Shown: positions 16,743-25,404 of the stretch, piece by piece
Layout: the number at the start of each line of letters is the position of its first letter
Position numbering within the stretch: the stretch's first letter is position 1
NCBI GenBank assembly: GCA_902760755.1
Contig: CACWHK010000005.1
Location: 1 to 64,000, forward strand
Direction: 5' to 3'
Length of the DNA: 64,000 nt
Origin: an uncultured Lachnospiraceae bacterium
GTDB lineage: Bacteria; Bacillota; Clostridia; Lachnospirales; Lachnospiraceae
The notes under the pieces: generated by a model
Databases searched by the model: none
What the model was told of the DNA's origin: nothing
Seen by the model: the letters and a program-made list of their open reading frames with translations, nothing else
Made by a program: the position numbers and the translations under genes

Positions 16743-16772
16743 TTGTCATAATGTGACATTTTGTGGTATAGT
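16743..16772 (+). promoter_or_regulatory. Promoter with overlapping palindrome
   Basis: TTGTCA (16743-16748) and TATAGT (16767-16772) are 18 bases apart, upstream of the gene at 16820. The palindrome TGTCA-TAATG-TGACA (16744-16758) overlaps the -35 box, suggesting a repressor site. Confidence 0.55.
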
Positions 16773-16819
16773 CCTATGTTAGGGGGAGAATTTAGTTTCA
16801 TTCAACGGGGTGGTTTCAA

Positions 16820-17782
16820 ATGAGCAGAGAAGCAGATATTGCGATCCGAAAAAACTATTTTGAGGATTCCATACTTTTGCTGGGCGAATTTACGGTATTG
16901 GGTCATGATATGAACTTTGTCCTTCGGGTTTCTTCCTTCGGATCCAGGTCCTCGGGAGAGAATCTGCAGGTATATTTCGGCCTGCTGGATGATACCATGC
17001 GGGATTTTACCGAGACCAGGTATTTCTATCCGATGGATAAGATCCGGGTGGGAGACGAGAAGCTGATGATCCGGGCCGATGATGTGGAGATCTACGAGAC
17101 CGCATACGGTCTTAAGATGTTCGTGAAGTATGATGCGGTAACGCTGGACTTCCTGATCTCCAATGACGGACATAAGTCCACCTTTCGGCCGCTGGGCAAG
17201 GGTGCTCTCAGCAACCGTATGGAAGGATATTCCTATCCCTACTGTTCTCTGGAGGGAACGGTACTGATCGGGACCAACTACAGTGAGGTGACAGGTCAGG
17301 CCTTTTATGTCAGAAGATACCAGAATCACGGCGGATTCTTCGATCGCCGGATCGGGCAGACGGCAATCCTTCGGGGCAACACGGAAACCCTCGGTGACAG
17401 GTCTGCCATGCATTCCCTGTACGGATTCTTCGTTCTTTCGAACGGAAGAAGAATCCTCTTCGCATCCTACGGAAATGACAGAGAGCAGGACGACTTCGTG
17501 GGCGTTTCAACCGTGACAGGCTCTGTGGAGGCAGAGGTGGAACCGATCCTTATCTCTGTGTCGGATTACGGTGGAGAGGTCGGAGAGGCAGGGAAGGATG
17601 TTACCGTGAAGATCCATGCGGTGGACGATGAGTTTTCACTGAAGACAAGAAGAGATCTGGAGCGGACACAGGATGTGGCACCGGATAATAAGGATTTCTT
17701 CCTGTATGACCGGTTCGCACGAATGGGCGGACGGTTCCGCGGAGAGAAGATCAGCGGATACGGGTGTATGATCTACACATAA
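16820..17782 (+). CDS. Conserved hypothetical protein, beta-rich
   Basis: The 320-residue protein has no signal peptide or membrane span. It alternates short hydrophobic strands and turns throughout (for example DMNFVLRVSSFG, GLKMFVKYDAVTLDF, GRRILFASYGND), and the pattern recalls lipocalin-like AttH/CrtC domains, but I could not identify a decisive motif. I do not recognise the function. It stands alone between its own promoter and a strong terminator. Confidence 0.6.
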   Translation: MSREADIAIRKNYFEDSILLLGEFTVLGHDMNFVLRVSSFGSRSSGENLQVYFGLLDDTMRDFTETRYFYPMDKIRVGDEKLMIRADDVEIYETAYGLKMFVKYDAVTLDFLISNDGHKSTFRPLGKGALSNRMEGYSYPYCSLEGTVLIGTNYSEVTGQAFYVRRYQNHGGFFDRRIGQTAILRGNTETLGDRSAMHSLYGFFVLSNGRRILFASYGNDREQDDFVGVSTVTGSVEAEVEPILISVSDYGGEVGEAGKDVTVKIHAVDDEFSLKTRRDLERTQDVAPDNKDFFLYDRFARMGGRFRGEKISGYGCMIYT

Positions 17783-17798
17783 GAAAATCTATTTTCGA

Positions 17799-17844
17799 AA
17801 AACGGTTTCTGACCGGCACGGAGTGCCGGCGGGAACCGTTTTTC
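17799..17844 (+). terminator. Terminator after the hypothetical gene
   Basis: AAAACGGTT pairs with AACCGTTTT around an inner perfect stem CCGGCAC-GGA-GTGCCGG, followed by T-rich sequence. Confidence 0.88.
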
Positions 17845-17933
17845 ATTTCGGAAGTTAAGGTTTTATGTTATAATCGAATCCGGGAGTGTTTGTTTTAGAG
17901 GAGGACCGGAACCGTAGATCTGAGGGAGGAACC

Positions 17934-20501
17934 GTGGAACGATATAATATAACAGGAATGAGCTGCGCGGCCTGTTCGAACCGCGTTGAGAAGGCAGTTT
18001 CCGGCGTTGAGGGAGTGACTGCCTGTTCCGTGAGCCTTCTTACAAACTCCATGGGTGTGGAAGGAACAGCTTCCCCGGCAGAGGTGATCCGGGCGGTAGA
18101 GGCAGCCGGGTACGGTGCTGCCCGTATGGGGGAGGCTGAAACGAAGAAGGACGGGGGTAAGGAAGAGGCCGGAGAGTACGATCTCCTGGCGGACCGGGAG
18201 ACCCCGAAGCTAAAGCGAAGGCTGATCCTGTCCGTCGGATTCCTGGCGGTGCTGATGTACATTTCCATGGGGCATACCATGTGGGGCTGGCCGCTTCCGA
18301 AGGGACTTGCCGGGAATCCCATAGATCTTGGGATCCTTCAGCTGCTGCTGGCCGCAGCGGTGATGGTCATCAATCGGAAATTCTTTACCGGAGGCTTCCG
18401 GAGCCTCTTTCATCTGGCTCCGAACATGGATACCCTTGTAGCCCTCGGGTCCACGGTTTCTTTCCTTTGGAGCGTGAGTGTACTGATCCGGATGGGAGTT
18501 ATGGCTGCAAACAGAGCGGATACATCAGAGCTGATGCGGCTTTATCATGAGGAGCTTTACTTTGAGTCCGCAGCCATGATCCCGGCGCTGATCACCGTGG
18601 GAAAGCTGTTGGAGTCGCTGTCAAAGGGGCGGACCACGGATGCCTTAAAGAGCCTGATGCGGCTGGCACCGAAGACGGCTACGGTGATCAGGGACGGCGA
18701 AAGGATCGCCCTGCCGGTGCGTGAGGTTGAGGTAGGGGATATCTTCGAGGTACGTCCCGGGGAGTCCGTTCCCGTGGACGGAACGGTGATTGAAGGCCAG
18801 AGTGCCGTGGACGAGTCGGCCCTGACCGGGGAATCCATCCCGGTGGAAAAGGAGATCGGCTCCGGTGTCAGTGCAGGAACCATTAACCGGTCCGGATACC
18901 TTCGCTGCCGTGCGGTCCGGGTGGGAAAGGATACGGCCCTCGGACAGATCATTCGGGCGGTTTCGGATGCGGCAGCCACCAAGGCTCCCATCGCGCGGAT
19001 CGCGGACCGGGTGTCAGGTGTCTTTGTTCCTGCGGTGATCGGGATCGCGCTTCTGGTGATCATCGGATGGCTTATGGCGGGAGAGACCATGTCCTTTGCT
19101 CTGGCCAGAGGTATCTCGGTTCTTGTGATCTCCTGCCCCTGCGCCCTCGGACTTGCAACCCCGGTGGCGATCATGGTTGGAAATGGTGTGGGTGCAAAGC
19201 GGGGAATCCTCTTTAAGACCGGCGAAGCCCTGGAGATTGCGGGAAAGACCGGGATCGTGGTGTTGGATAAGACCGGTACGGTGACGGAGGGAACCCCGAA
19301 GGTAACGGAGGTGCTTCCGGCGGATGGCATTACGGAGGAGGAACTGCTTCGGGCAGCTTATGCACTGGAGGAGCGGAGTGAGCATCCGCTGGCCCGGGCG
19401 GTGGTTACTGCTGCGGAGCGGTTTGCGGATGAACCGGCAGAGCTTACGGAGTTTCAGGTGTACCCCGGAAACGGTCTCTCAGGTATATTGGAGGGACACC
19501 GTCTGGTGGGAGGCAGCGGAGCCTATATCCGCACAGTCAGTGAACTGACGAAGGAAACTGCGGCAGCAGAGCAGCGGCTGTCAGAGGAAGGAAAAACACC
19601 GGTCTTTTTTGCGAGGGACGGGCAGCTTCTCGGAATCATCGCCATTGCGGACGGAATCCGGCAGGATTCCGCGGACGCGGTCCGGCAGCTGAAGGAGCTG
19701 GGCATGGATGTTGTGATGCTCACCGGGGATAACGGGAGAACGGCACAGGCGATCGCTCGGGAGGCGGGGATCACCGAGGTGGTGGCCGGGGTGCTTCCGG
19801 ACGGAAAGGAAGCCGTGGTCCGTGAGCTGCAGGCGCGTGGCAGGGTAGCCATGGTGGGCGACGGGATCAATGATGCACCTGCCCTCACCCGGGCTGAGAC
19901 CGGCATAGCCATCGGAGCAGGCACGGATGTTGCCATCGACAGTGCAGATGTGGTGCTGATGAACAGCTCTATCCTGGATGTGGCAGCGGCTGTAAGGATC
20001 AGCCGGGCAACCCTTCGGAACATCCACCAGAATCTTTTCTGGGCCTTCTTCTACAATGTGATCTGCATCCCCATGGCAGCGGGGCTCTTCCCCTGGAAGA
20101 TCAGCCCCATGATCGGCGCTGCGGCCATGAGTCTCTCCAGCGTAACGGTCTGCCTTAACGCACTTCGTCTTAACCGGATGCGTCCGGGAGGTGTGTATGA
20201 GCAGAGAAAAAAAGAGGAACAGGGAAGAACCCGGGAGAAGTTCATTTCCGGGGAGACCGGAACAAGTGAAAGGAAAGAGAGGAATGAAACTATGACATGT
20301 ACAGTGAAGATTGAAGGAATGATGTGCGGACACTGCGAGATGACCGTAAAGAAGGCCATGGAGGCACTTCCCTTTGTGGAGTCTGCAGAGGTTAGCCATG
20401 ATGCCGGGACAGCGGTGCTGACCCTCTCGGGAGAGGTGGATGAGGCGGCCGTGAAAAAGGCAGTGGAGGAGAAGGATTTCACCTTCTGCGGGATCGCGTA
20501 G
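17934..20501 (+). CDS. copA: Copper-exporting P1B-type ATPase with N- and C-terminal HMA domains
   Basis: The start is the GTG at 17934 just behind GGGAGGA, which places the first metal-binding motif GMSCAAC near the N-terminus. The 855-residue pump has an HMA domain (1-65), a linker, eight predicted membrane spans, LTGES actuator motif, Cys401-Pro-Cys403 for Cu(I), phosphorylated Asp445 in DKTGT, an HP motif in SEHPLA and GDGIND. A hydrophilic linker then leads to a second HMA domain (787-855) with GMMCGHC. The C-terminal position of that domain is unusual, since CopZ-type chaperones are normally separate. See the internal start at 20292. No CsoR or CopY gene is adjacent. Confidence 0.94.
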   Translation: MERYNITGMSCAACSNRVEKAVSGVEGVTACSVSLLTNSMGVEGTASPAEVIRAVEAAGYGAARMGEAETKKDGGKEEAGEYDLLADRETPKLKRRLILSVGFLAVLMYISMGHTMWGWPLPKGLAGNPIDLGILQLLLAAAVMVINRKFFTGGFRSLFHLAPNMDTLVALGSTVSFLWSVSVLIRMGVMAANRADTSELMRLYHEELYFESAAMIPALITVGKLLESLSKGRTTDALKSLMRLAPKTATVIRDGERIALPVREVEVGDIFEVRPGESVPVDGTVIEGQSAVDESALTGESIPVEKEIGSGVSAGTINRSGYLRCRAVRVGKDTALGQIIRAVSDAAATKAPIARIADRVSGVFVPAVIGIALLVIIGWLMAGETMSFALARGISVLVISCPCALGLATPVAIMVGNGVGAKRGILFKTGEALEIAGKTGIVVLDKTGTVTEGTPKVTEVLPADGITEEELLRAAYALEERSEHPLARAVVTAAERFADEPAELTEFQVYPGNGLSGILEGHRLVGGSGAYIRTVSELTKETAAAEQRLSEEGKTPVFFARDGQLLGIIAIADGIRQDSADAVRQLKELGMDVVMLTGDNGRTAQAIAREAGITEVVAGVLPDGKEAVVRELQARGRVAMVGDGINDAPALTRAETGIAIGAGTDVAIDSADVVLMNSSILDVAAAVRISRATLRNIHQNLFWAFFYNVICIPMAAGLFPWKISPMIGAAAMSLSSVTVCLNALRLNRMRPGGVYEQRKKEEQGRTREKFISGETGTSERKERNETMTCTVKIEGMMCGHCEMTVKKAMEALPFVESAEVSHDAGTAVLTLSGEVDEAAVKKAVEEKDFTFCGIA
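20277..20501 (+). promoter_or_regulatory. Possible internal translation start giving free CopZ-like chaperone
   Basis: Within copA, GAGAGGA (20277-20283) lies eight bases before the in-frame ATG at 20292. Starting there would yield a 69-residue protein consisting only of the HMA domain with M-x-C-G-H-C. The upstream linker is rich in Glu, Arg and Lys and looks like a former intergenic segment. Expression from this start is inferred, not shown. Confidence 0.4.
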
Positions 20502-20527
20502 GAGGCGGTATTTACGGGAAAAAAGCA

Positions 20528-20556
20528 TTGTAAAAAGGGCCTGTAAATGGTAACAT
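20528..20556 (+). promoter_or_regulatory. Candidate promoter of the rubrerythrin gene
   Basis: TTGTAA (20528-20533) is followed after 17 bases by TAACAT (20551-20556); TAGTAT a few bases on is an alternative -10 box. No clear PerR box was seen. Confidence 0.35.
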
Positions 20557-20642
20557 CATAGTATAGCATTTCCGTGTCATTTCGCGTATCAGGGGGTATG
20601 GCCGGAATGGCAGGATTTTAAAAAAAAGAGGAGGGTTACACA

Positions 20643-21185
20643 ATGGGAGAAAATCGTTACAAGGGAACTAAGACTGAGCAGAATCTTATGGCTGCATTTG
20701 CAGGCGAGTCCCAGGCACGCAACAAGTACACCTATTTCGCATCCGTAGCAAAGAAGGACGGATATGAGCAGATCGCAGCACTGTTCCTGAAGACGGCTGA
20801 TAACGAGAAGGAGCATGCAAAGCTCTGGCTGAAGGAGCTTGGCGGGATCGGAACCACCGAGGAGAACCTGGAGGCTGCTGCCGACGGCGAGAACTATGAG
20901 TGGACCGATATGTATGAGGACTTTGCAAAGACCGCTGAGGAGGAAGGCTTCCCGGCACTGGCTGCAAGATTCCGCATGGTTGCTGCCATCGAGAAGATGC
21001 ATGAGGAGCGGTATCGCGCACTTCTGAAGAACGTGAAGGAAGGCGAGGTATTCGAGAAGGGAGAGGTTAAGATCTGGGAGTGCCGCAACTGCGGACATAT
21101 CGTTGTCGGTACCAAGGCTCCCGAGGTTTGCCCGGTATGCGCACATCCGAAGAGCTTCTTCGAGGTTCACGAGAATAATTTCTAA
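20643..21185 (+). CDS. rbr: Rubrerythrin
   Basis: This 180-residue oxygen and peroxide defence protein of anaerobes has the N-terminal four-helix diiron domain ([14 protein letters not shown] and [10 protein letters not shown], later [16 protein letters not shown] supplying Glu/His ligands) and a C-terminal rubredoxin domain with CRNCGH and CPVCAHP for the Fe(Cys)4 site. It reduces hydrogen peroxide with electrons from NAD(P)H via rubredoxin-type carriers. The ATG follows GAGGAGGG. Codon bias suggests high expression. It stands alone between copA and the PrsW-like gene. Confidence 0.96.
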   Translation: MGENRYKGTKTEQNLMAAFAGESQARNKYTYFASVAKKDGYEQIAALFLKTADNEKEHAKLWLKELGGIGTTEENLEAAADGENYEWTDMYEDFAKTAEEEGFPALAARFRMVAAIEKMHEERYRALLKNVKEGEVFEKGEVKIWECRNCGHIVVGTKAPEVCPVCAHPKSFFEVHENNF

Positions 21186-21233
21186 TAACTATGGGACAGC
21201 AGGTCCCCGGATAATTCGAAAGGAACAGGACAT

Positions 21234-22403
21234 ATGCCTAGTATGAATTCCTGGTCTTGGGTCATGATTGCAGTGGCGGTGATCCCGCCACTGCTTCTTA
21301 TGATTTTCATAACCATTAAGGATAAACATGATAAGGAGCCCCTCGGCCTTCTGGTAAAATGCGGTATCTTCGGAGCACTCTCCGTGCTCTTCAGTATTCT
21401 CTTTGAGTCCATGACCATGGAGCTGATCCCGAAGATGATGCATACCTCATCCTCTATTGCATATTATGCGGTACTGGCATTTGTGGGGATCGCAGCCGTG
21501 GAGGAGACGGGAAAGTTTCTGGCGCTCCGGCTGGCGACATGGAAAAACAGGAATTTCAACTATACCTTTGACGGTATCGTTTATTCCGTTTACACGTCTC
21601 TTGGCTTTGCGCTGGTGGAGAACATCGTTTACGTGGTAAGGCACGGGATGAAAACCGGTTTCCTCCGTGCGGTGACGGCAATCCCGGGACATGCGTCCTT
21701 TGGTGTGTACATGGGCTTCTTCTACGGGTATGCCAAGTTCTACGAGGTGGCAGGGAATAAGAGTAAGAAGACCATGAACCTCTGGCTAGGATGGCTGGTG
21801 GCTACGATCCTCCACGGATTGTATGACTTCTTTGCTCTCAGTGGGACCGAGGCGACCATGGTTCTCTTCTTTGTATTCATCATTGCCCTTGATATCATCG
21901 TTATGGTTCAGGTGCATAGATCTGCAAAGAACGATACCCCCATCTATCAGGCCTATCAGCAGCCGCTCTACCGGATGCAGTTCAGTCAGGTTTATCAGAA
22001 TCCGTATTATGCACCGCGGGTGCAGGGATACCGAGCACCGGTTTATCTGCAGCAGCAGTACGGAAATTACGGACAAAACCCTTATAACCCGCAGAACCCT
22101 TACGGCCAGATAAATCTGAACGGACCGGGCGGGGCCTACGGGCAGAACGCATATAACCGACAGAATCCTTTTGACCGGCCGAATCCCTATGGACAGAATC
22201 CGTACGGTCAGAATCCGAATGGACAAAATCCGAATGGACAGAATCCGTATGGTCAGAATAACTACGGACAGCAGAACATTTACGGCCAGCCGAATGCCAA
22301 CAATCCGGCGGGTATGAACGGCCGGAATCCGAATGCAATGACACCTCCCGATACGGAGGATCCGGGCGGGTCGGAAGGTAAAACGGACAATCTGAAGAAA
22401 TGA
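21234..22403 (+). CDS. PrsW-family intramembrane protease with Asn/Pro/Tyr/Gly/Gln repeat tail
   Basis: The 389-residue protein has an N-terminal membrane domain of about seven spans with the PrsW motifs AAVEETGKFLALR (the Glu-Glu pair), GHASFGVYMGFFYGYAKF and HGLYDFF. PrsW proteases cleave anti-sigma factors within the membrane. The last 150 residues are low-complexity, with at least ten short repeats of the form N-P-Y/N-G-Q. Such tails occur in Clostridia PrsW homologues and may mediate contacts; no catalytic role is expected. The target could be an anti-sigma factor (one candidate is encoded at 58263), but no link is visible. Confidence 0.85.
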   Translation: MPSMNSWSWVMIAVAVIPPLLLMIFITIKDKHDKEPLGLLVKCGIFGALSVLFSILFESMTMELIPKMMHTSSSIAYYAVLAFVGIAAVEETGKFLALRLATWKNRNFNYTFDGIVYSVYTSLGFALVENIVYVVRHGMKTGFLRAVTAIPGHASFGVYMGFFYGYAKFYEVAGNKSKKTMNLWLGWLVATILHGLYDFFALSGTEATMVLFFVFIIALDIIVMVQVHRSAKNDTPIYQAYQQPLYRMQFSQVYQNPYYAPRVQGYRAPVYLQQQYGNYGQNPYNPQNPYGQINLNGPGGAYGQNAYNRQNPFDRPNPYGQNPYGQNPNGQNPNGQNPYGQNNYGQQNIYGQPNANNPAGMNGRNPNAMTPPDTEDPGGSEGKTDNLKK

Positions 22404-22422
22404 TGTTTAGGAGGGCAGCAGC

Positions 22423-23403
22423 TTGACGAAGGTGGATCTGGTGACCGGATTCCTGGGAGCAGGGAAGACAACCTTTCTCCTGGACTATGCAAGGAATCTG
22501 ATCTCCCGCGGAGAACGGATCGGGATCATAGAGAATGATTACGGGGCCATCAACGTGGACCTTCTCCTGCTTCAGCAGGAGCTGGGAGACCGGTGTCGAC
22601 TGGAGATGGTGATCGGCGGAGACCCGGACTGTCACCGTCGGAGGCTGAAGACAAAGCTGATCGCCATGGGCATCGACCGGTATGACCGGGTGCTGGTGGA
22701 GCCCTCGGGAATCTTCGATGTGGATGAATTCCTGGATCTTCTCTATGAGGAACCTCTGGAGCGGATGCTTTCTCCGGAAAATGTGATCGCCATCGTGGAC
22801 GCAGGTGCAACTCTTCTTCGGACGAAGGCCGGGGGAGAGACGGACTCGGAGGAGTCCCGTTATATCCTGGCGGAGCAACTGACGAAGGCGGGATGCGTGG
22901 TCCTCAGCAAGGCGGAGGACCTGTCGGAGAAAGAGACAGGGCAGGTGACGGAGTACCTGAATCAGTGCCTTACGGAGGTAGGCTGTGTCCGGAGCCTCAC
23001 ATCCGGGGATATTCTGGTAAAGCAAAGAAACGGATTCTCCGAGGGAGACTTTGAACGACTTCTCCACGCCGGAAGCCGGGACTATGCCTACGTAAAGAAA
23101 ACCTATATGACTGAAGGGGACTTTCAGTCCGTCTTTTTCTTTCATGCGGAGCTTCCGGAGGAGCCGGTGGAATCACTTCTGCAGAGGATCTTTGCGGATC
23201 CCGGCTGCGGAAGGCTGTCCAGGATCAAGGGCTTCGTAAGAAAGAGTGATGAGACATGGCTTCTCATCAATGCCACCCGGGAGAAGGTGGAGGTGCGGGA
23301 GTGCACCGTGGGGCAGCCCGTGATCATTGCCATCGGGGAAAGCCTTGACCAGAAGCGGATCGGAAGCTACTGGAAAACCTATGAGAATGAGTATCGCGGG
23401 TGA
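22423..23403 (+). CDS. CobW/COG0523-family GTPase (variant without the CxCC motif)
   Basis: The 326-residue protein starts at TTG 22423 behind AGGAGGG. It has a Walker A loop GFLGAGKTT, a switch with IENDYGAINVD, a Walker B-like VLVEPSG and SKAED in place of NKxD. The usual metal-site motif CxCC is absent; the corresponding stretch reads MVIGGDPDC. The C-terminal domain (FQSVFFFHAELPEEPVESLL onward) matches the CobW C-terminal fold. COG0523 proteins insert or deliver Zn, Co, Fe or Mn; here mntP follows after 18 bases, so a link to manganese is possible (inference). Confidence 0.8.
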   Translation: MTKVDLVTGFLGAGKTTFLLDYARNLISRGERIGIIENDYGAINVDLLLLQQELGDRCRLEMVIGGDPDCHRRRLKTKLIAMGIDRYDRVLVEPSGIFDVDEFLDLLYEEPLERMLSPENVIAIVDAGATLLRTKAGGETDSEESRYILAEQLTKAGCVVLSKAEDLSEKETGQVTEYLNQCLTEVGCVRSLTSGDILVKQRNGFSEGDFERLLHAGSRDYAYVKKTYMTEGDFQSVFFFHAELPEEPVESLLQRIFADPGCGRLSRIKGFVRKSDETWLLINATREKVEVRECTVGQPVIIAIGESLDQKRIGSYWKTYENEYRG

Positions 23404-23421
23404 TACAAAGAGGTTGTTGTT

Positions 23422-24012
23422 ATGGAAATTCTAATGTTTATGATTAACAGCTTACTGCTGGGCGTGGGGCTTGCCATGGATGCCTTCTCGGTTTCCGTTG
23501 TGGACGGCCTGCAGGAGCCGGGTATGAGCTCCGGGAAAAGGATGAAGATCGCCGGAGTGTTTGCAGGCTTCCAGACCATTATGCCGATCCTGGGATGGCT
23601 TCTGGTACACACGCTGCTTCAGTTCCTAAAGCAGGCGGAGTCCTGGATCCCGTGGATCGCATTTGTTCTTCTCTTCCTGATCGGAGGGAAGATGATCCTG
23701 GAGGGGATCACGAATTCCGGCAGCGACAGGTCGGAGCTTACGAAGCATCGGCTAACACCGGCCGTGCTGGCAGTGCAGGGGATCGCAACCTCCATCGATG
23801 CACTTTCCGTGGGCTTCACCATTGCAGACTACGGAATTCCTGCTGCGCTGGCGGCAGCGGCCATCATCGGAGCGGTTACCTTCGGGATCTGTATGCTGGG
23901 ACTGAAGCTGGGAATCCGGTTCGGAACCAAGCTGAATCGGCATGCCTCCATCATCGGAGGAATCATTCTGATCGGGATCGGAGTGGAGATCCTGCTCACA
24001 CATTTGTTATAG
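23422..24012 (+). CDS. mntP: Manganese efflux pump MntP
   Basis: The 196-residue protein has six predicted membrane spans and the duplicated MntP motif: AMDAFSVSVVDG in the first half and SIDALSVGFTIAD in the second, with the conserved acidic residues. It exports Mn(II). No yybP-ykoY riboswitch was evident upstream, since the CobW-family gene ends only 18 bases before, and the two are probably one transcript. The second half ends with GGIILIGIGVEILLTHLL, matching the family's C-terminus. Confidence 0.92.
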   Translation: MEILMFMINSLLLGVGLAMDAFSVSVVDGLQEPGMSSGKRMKIAGVFAGFQTIMPILGWLLVHTLLQFLKQAESWIPWIAFVLLFLIGGKMILEGITNSGSDRSELTKHRLTPAVLAVQGIATSIDALSVGFTIADYGIPAALAAAAIIGAVTFGICMLGLKLGIRFGTKLNRHASIIGGIILIGIGVEILLTHLL

Positions 24013-24048
24013 GAGAAGGGGTGTAACGTATTCGCAAGGGGGGATACT

Positions 24049-25389
24049 ATGCTGAAGGACTATTCGTCGGAATATAAGGACAAGCTTCGGACACCGGAGG
24101 ATGCCGTTACGGTGGTAAAGAGCGGTGACTGGGTGGACTACACCAGCTCTCTCGGAAAGCCGGTGCTTCTGGATGAGGCGCTCAGCAGACGGAAGGATGA
24201 GCTGACGGATGTGAAGATCCGCGGCAATCTGATCGAGGGGCCCATCCACGTGGCGGAGTGTGACGAGACGCAGGAGCATTTTGTCTATCACAGCTGGCAC
24301 TGCTCCTCCTATGAGAGAAAGCTTTGCGACCGTGGGCTTTGCTACTATATCCCCACGGTATTTCATAACAACGCGGCCTACTATGAATTCTTCATCAAGG
24401 TAAATGTGGTAATGGTCAGCGTTTCACCCATGGATAAGCACGGGTTCTTCAACTTCTCGGTAAATACCGGGGTGGCAGGCCCCATCTGCCGGAAGGCGGA
24501 TATCGTGATCGTTGAGGTGAACGAGAACATGCCGAAGATCCACGGAGGGTATGACGAGTGCATCCATATCTCAGAGGTGGATTATATCGTGGAGGGACAT
24601 CATGATCCCTTCCCGGACATGATGCCGATCCGGGTTACGGAGACGGACCGGAGGATCGCGGAGAATATCCTGCCGTACATCGTGAATGGTGCAACCCTGC
24701 AGCTGGGAATCGGAAGCGTGCCTAACGCCATCGGAGAGCTGATCGCGAAGTCGGATATCTCGGATCTTGGCATGCACACGGAGCTTTGCACGGATGCCTA
24801 TCTGGAGCTGTACCGCTCCGGAAGGATCACAAATAAGAAGAAGAATCTGGACAGAGGCAAGGGCGTGTTCGGCTGTGCCGTCGGCTCCAACGAGCTGTAT
24901 GAATTCCTGGATGACAATCACGGGATCGCAGCCTATCCGCTGGAGTACGTGAACCGTCCCAGTATCATTGCACAGCTGGACAACATGGTGTCCATCAACG
25001 GCTGTGTGGCGGTGGATCTTTACGGGCAGGTGGCTGCGGAGTCCGCAGGCTCGCGGCAGATCAGCGGAACCGGAGGACAGCTGGACTTTCTGGCGGGAGC
25101 CTCTGCGTCCCGGGGCGGCAAGGCATTTATCTGTATGAAATCCACCTATCATGATAAGGACGGAAATGTACACTCAAGGATCCGTCCGCAGTTTGACGGA
25201 GATATCATCACATCCCCGCGGAGTCAGGTGTACTTTATCGTGACGGAATACGGGGTTGTGAATATGGAAGGTATGTCCACCTGGGAGCGCGCGGAGCTTC
25301 TGATCAGCGTGGCACACCCGGACTTCCGGGATGCTCTGATCCGCGAGGCGGAGGAGCGTAAGATCTGGAGGAGATCCGGGCGCCGGTAA
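24049..25389 (+). CDS. Butyryl-CoA:acetate CoA-transferase-type (acetyl-CoA hydrolase/transferase family)
   Basis: The 446-residue protein matches the family of But/4-hydroxybutyrate CoA-transferases: an N-terminal SGDWVDYTSSLGKP segment, GFFNFSVNTG, a nucleotide-like loop LGIGSVPNAIGEL, the catalytic Glu in MHTELCTDAYLE, GTGGQLDF and the end IWRRSGRR. In gut Clostridia such enzymes swap CoA between butyryl-CoA and acetate in the last step of butyrate formation. Paralogues use propionate or 4-hydroxybutyrate, and the specificity cannot be fixed here. It is followed within 20 bases by an unrelated cell-wall protein. ATG follows AAGGGGGG. Confidence 0.82.
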   Translation: MLKDYSSEYKDKLRTPEDAVTVVKSGDWVDYTSSLGKPVLLDEALSRRKDELTDVKIRGNLIEGPIHVAECDETQEHFVYHSWHCSSYERKLCDRGLCYYIPTVFHNNAAYYEFFIKVNVVMVSVSPMDKHGFFNFSVNTGVAGPICRKADIVIVEVNENMPKIHGGYDECIHISEVDYIVEGHHDPFPDMMPIRVTETDRRIAENILPYIVNGATLQLGIGSVPNAIGELIAKSDISDLGMHTELCTDAYLELYRSGRITNKKKNLDRGKGVFGCAVGSNELYEFLDDNHGIAAYPLEYVNRPSIIAQLDNMVSINGCVAVDLYGQVAAESAGSRQISGTGGQLDFLAGASASRGGKAFICMKSTYHDKDGNVHSRIRPQFDGDIITSPRSQVYFIVTEYGVVNMEGMSTWERAELLISVAHPDFRDALIREAEERKIWRRSGRR

Positions 25390-25404
25390 CCTATGGAGGG
25401 AGCC

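Noticed and set aside
22160-22280. DNA direct repeats as a CRISPR or mobile repeat
   Set aside because: They are in-frame codons of the N-P-Y-G-Q tail of the PrsW-like protein.
23404-23421. yybP-ykoY manganese riboswitch before mntP
   Set aside because: The gap to the preceding gene is 18 bases, too short, and no such structure was seen upstream of the GTPase gene.
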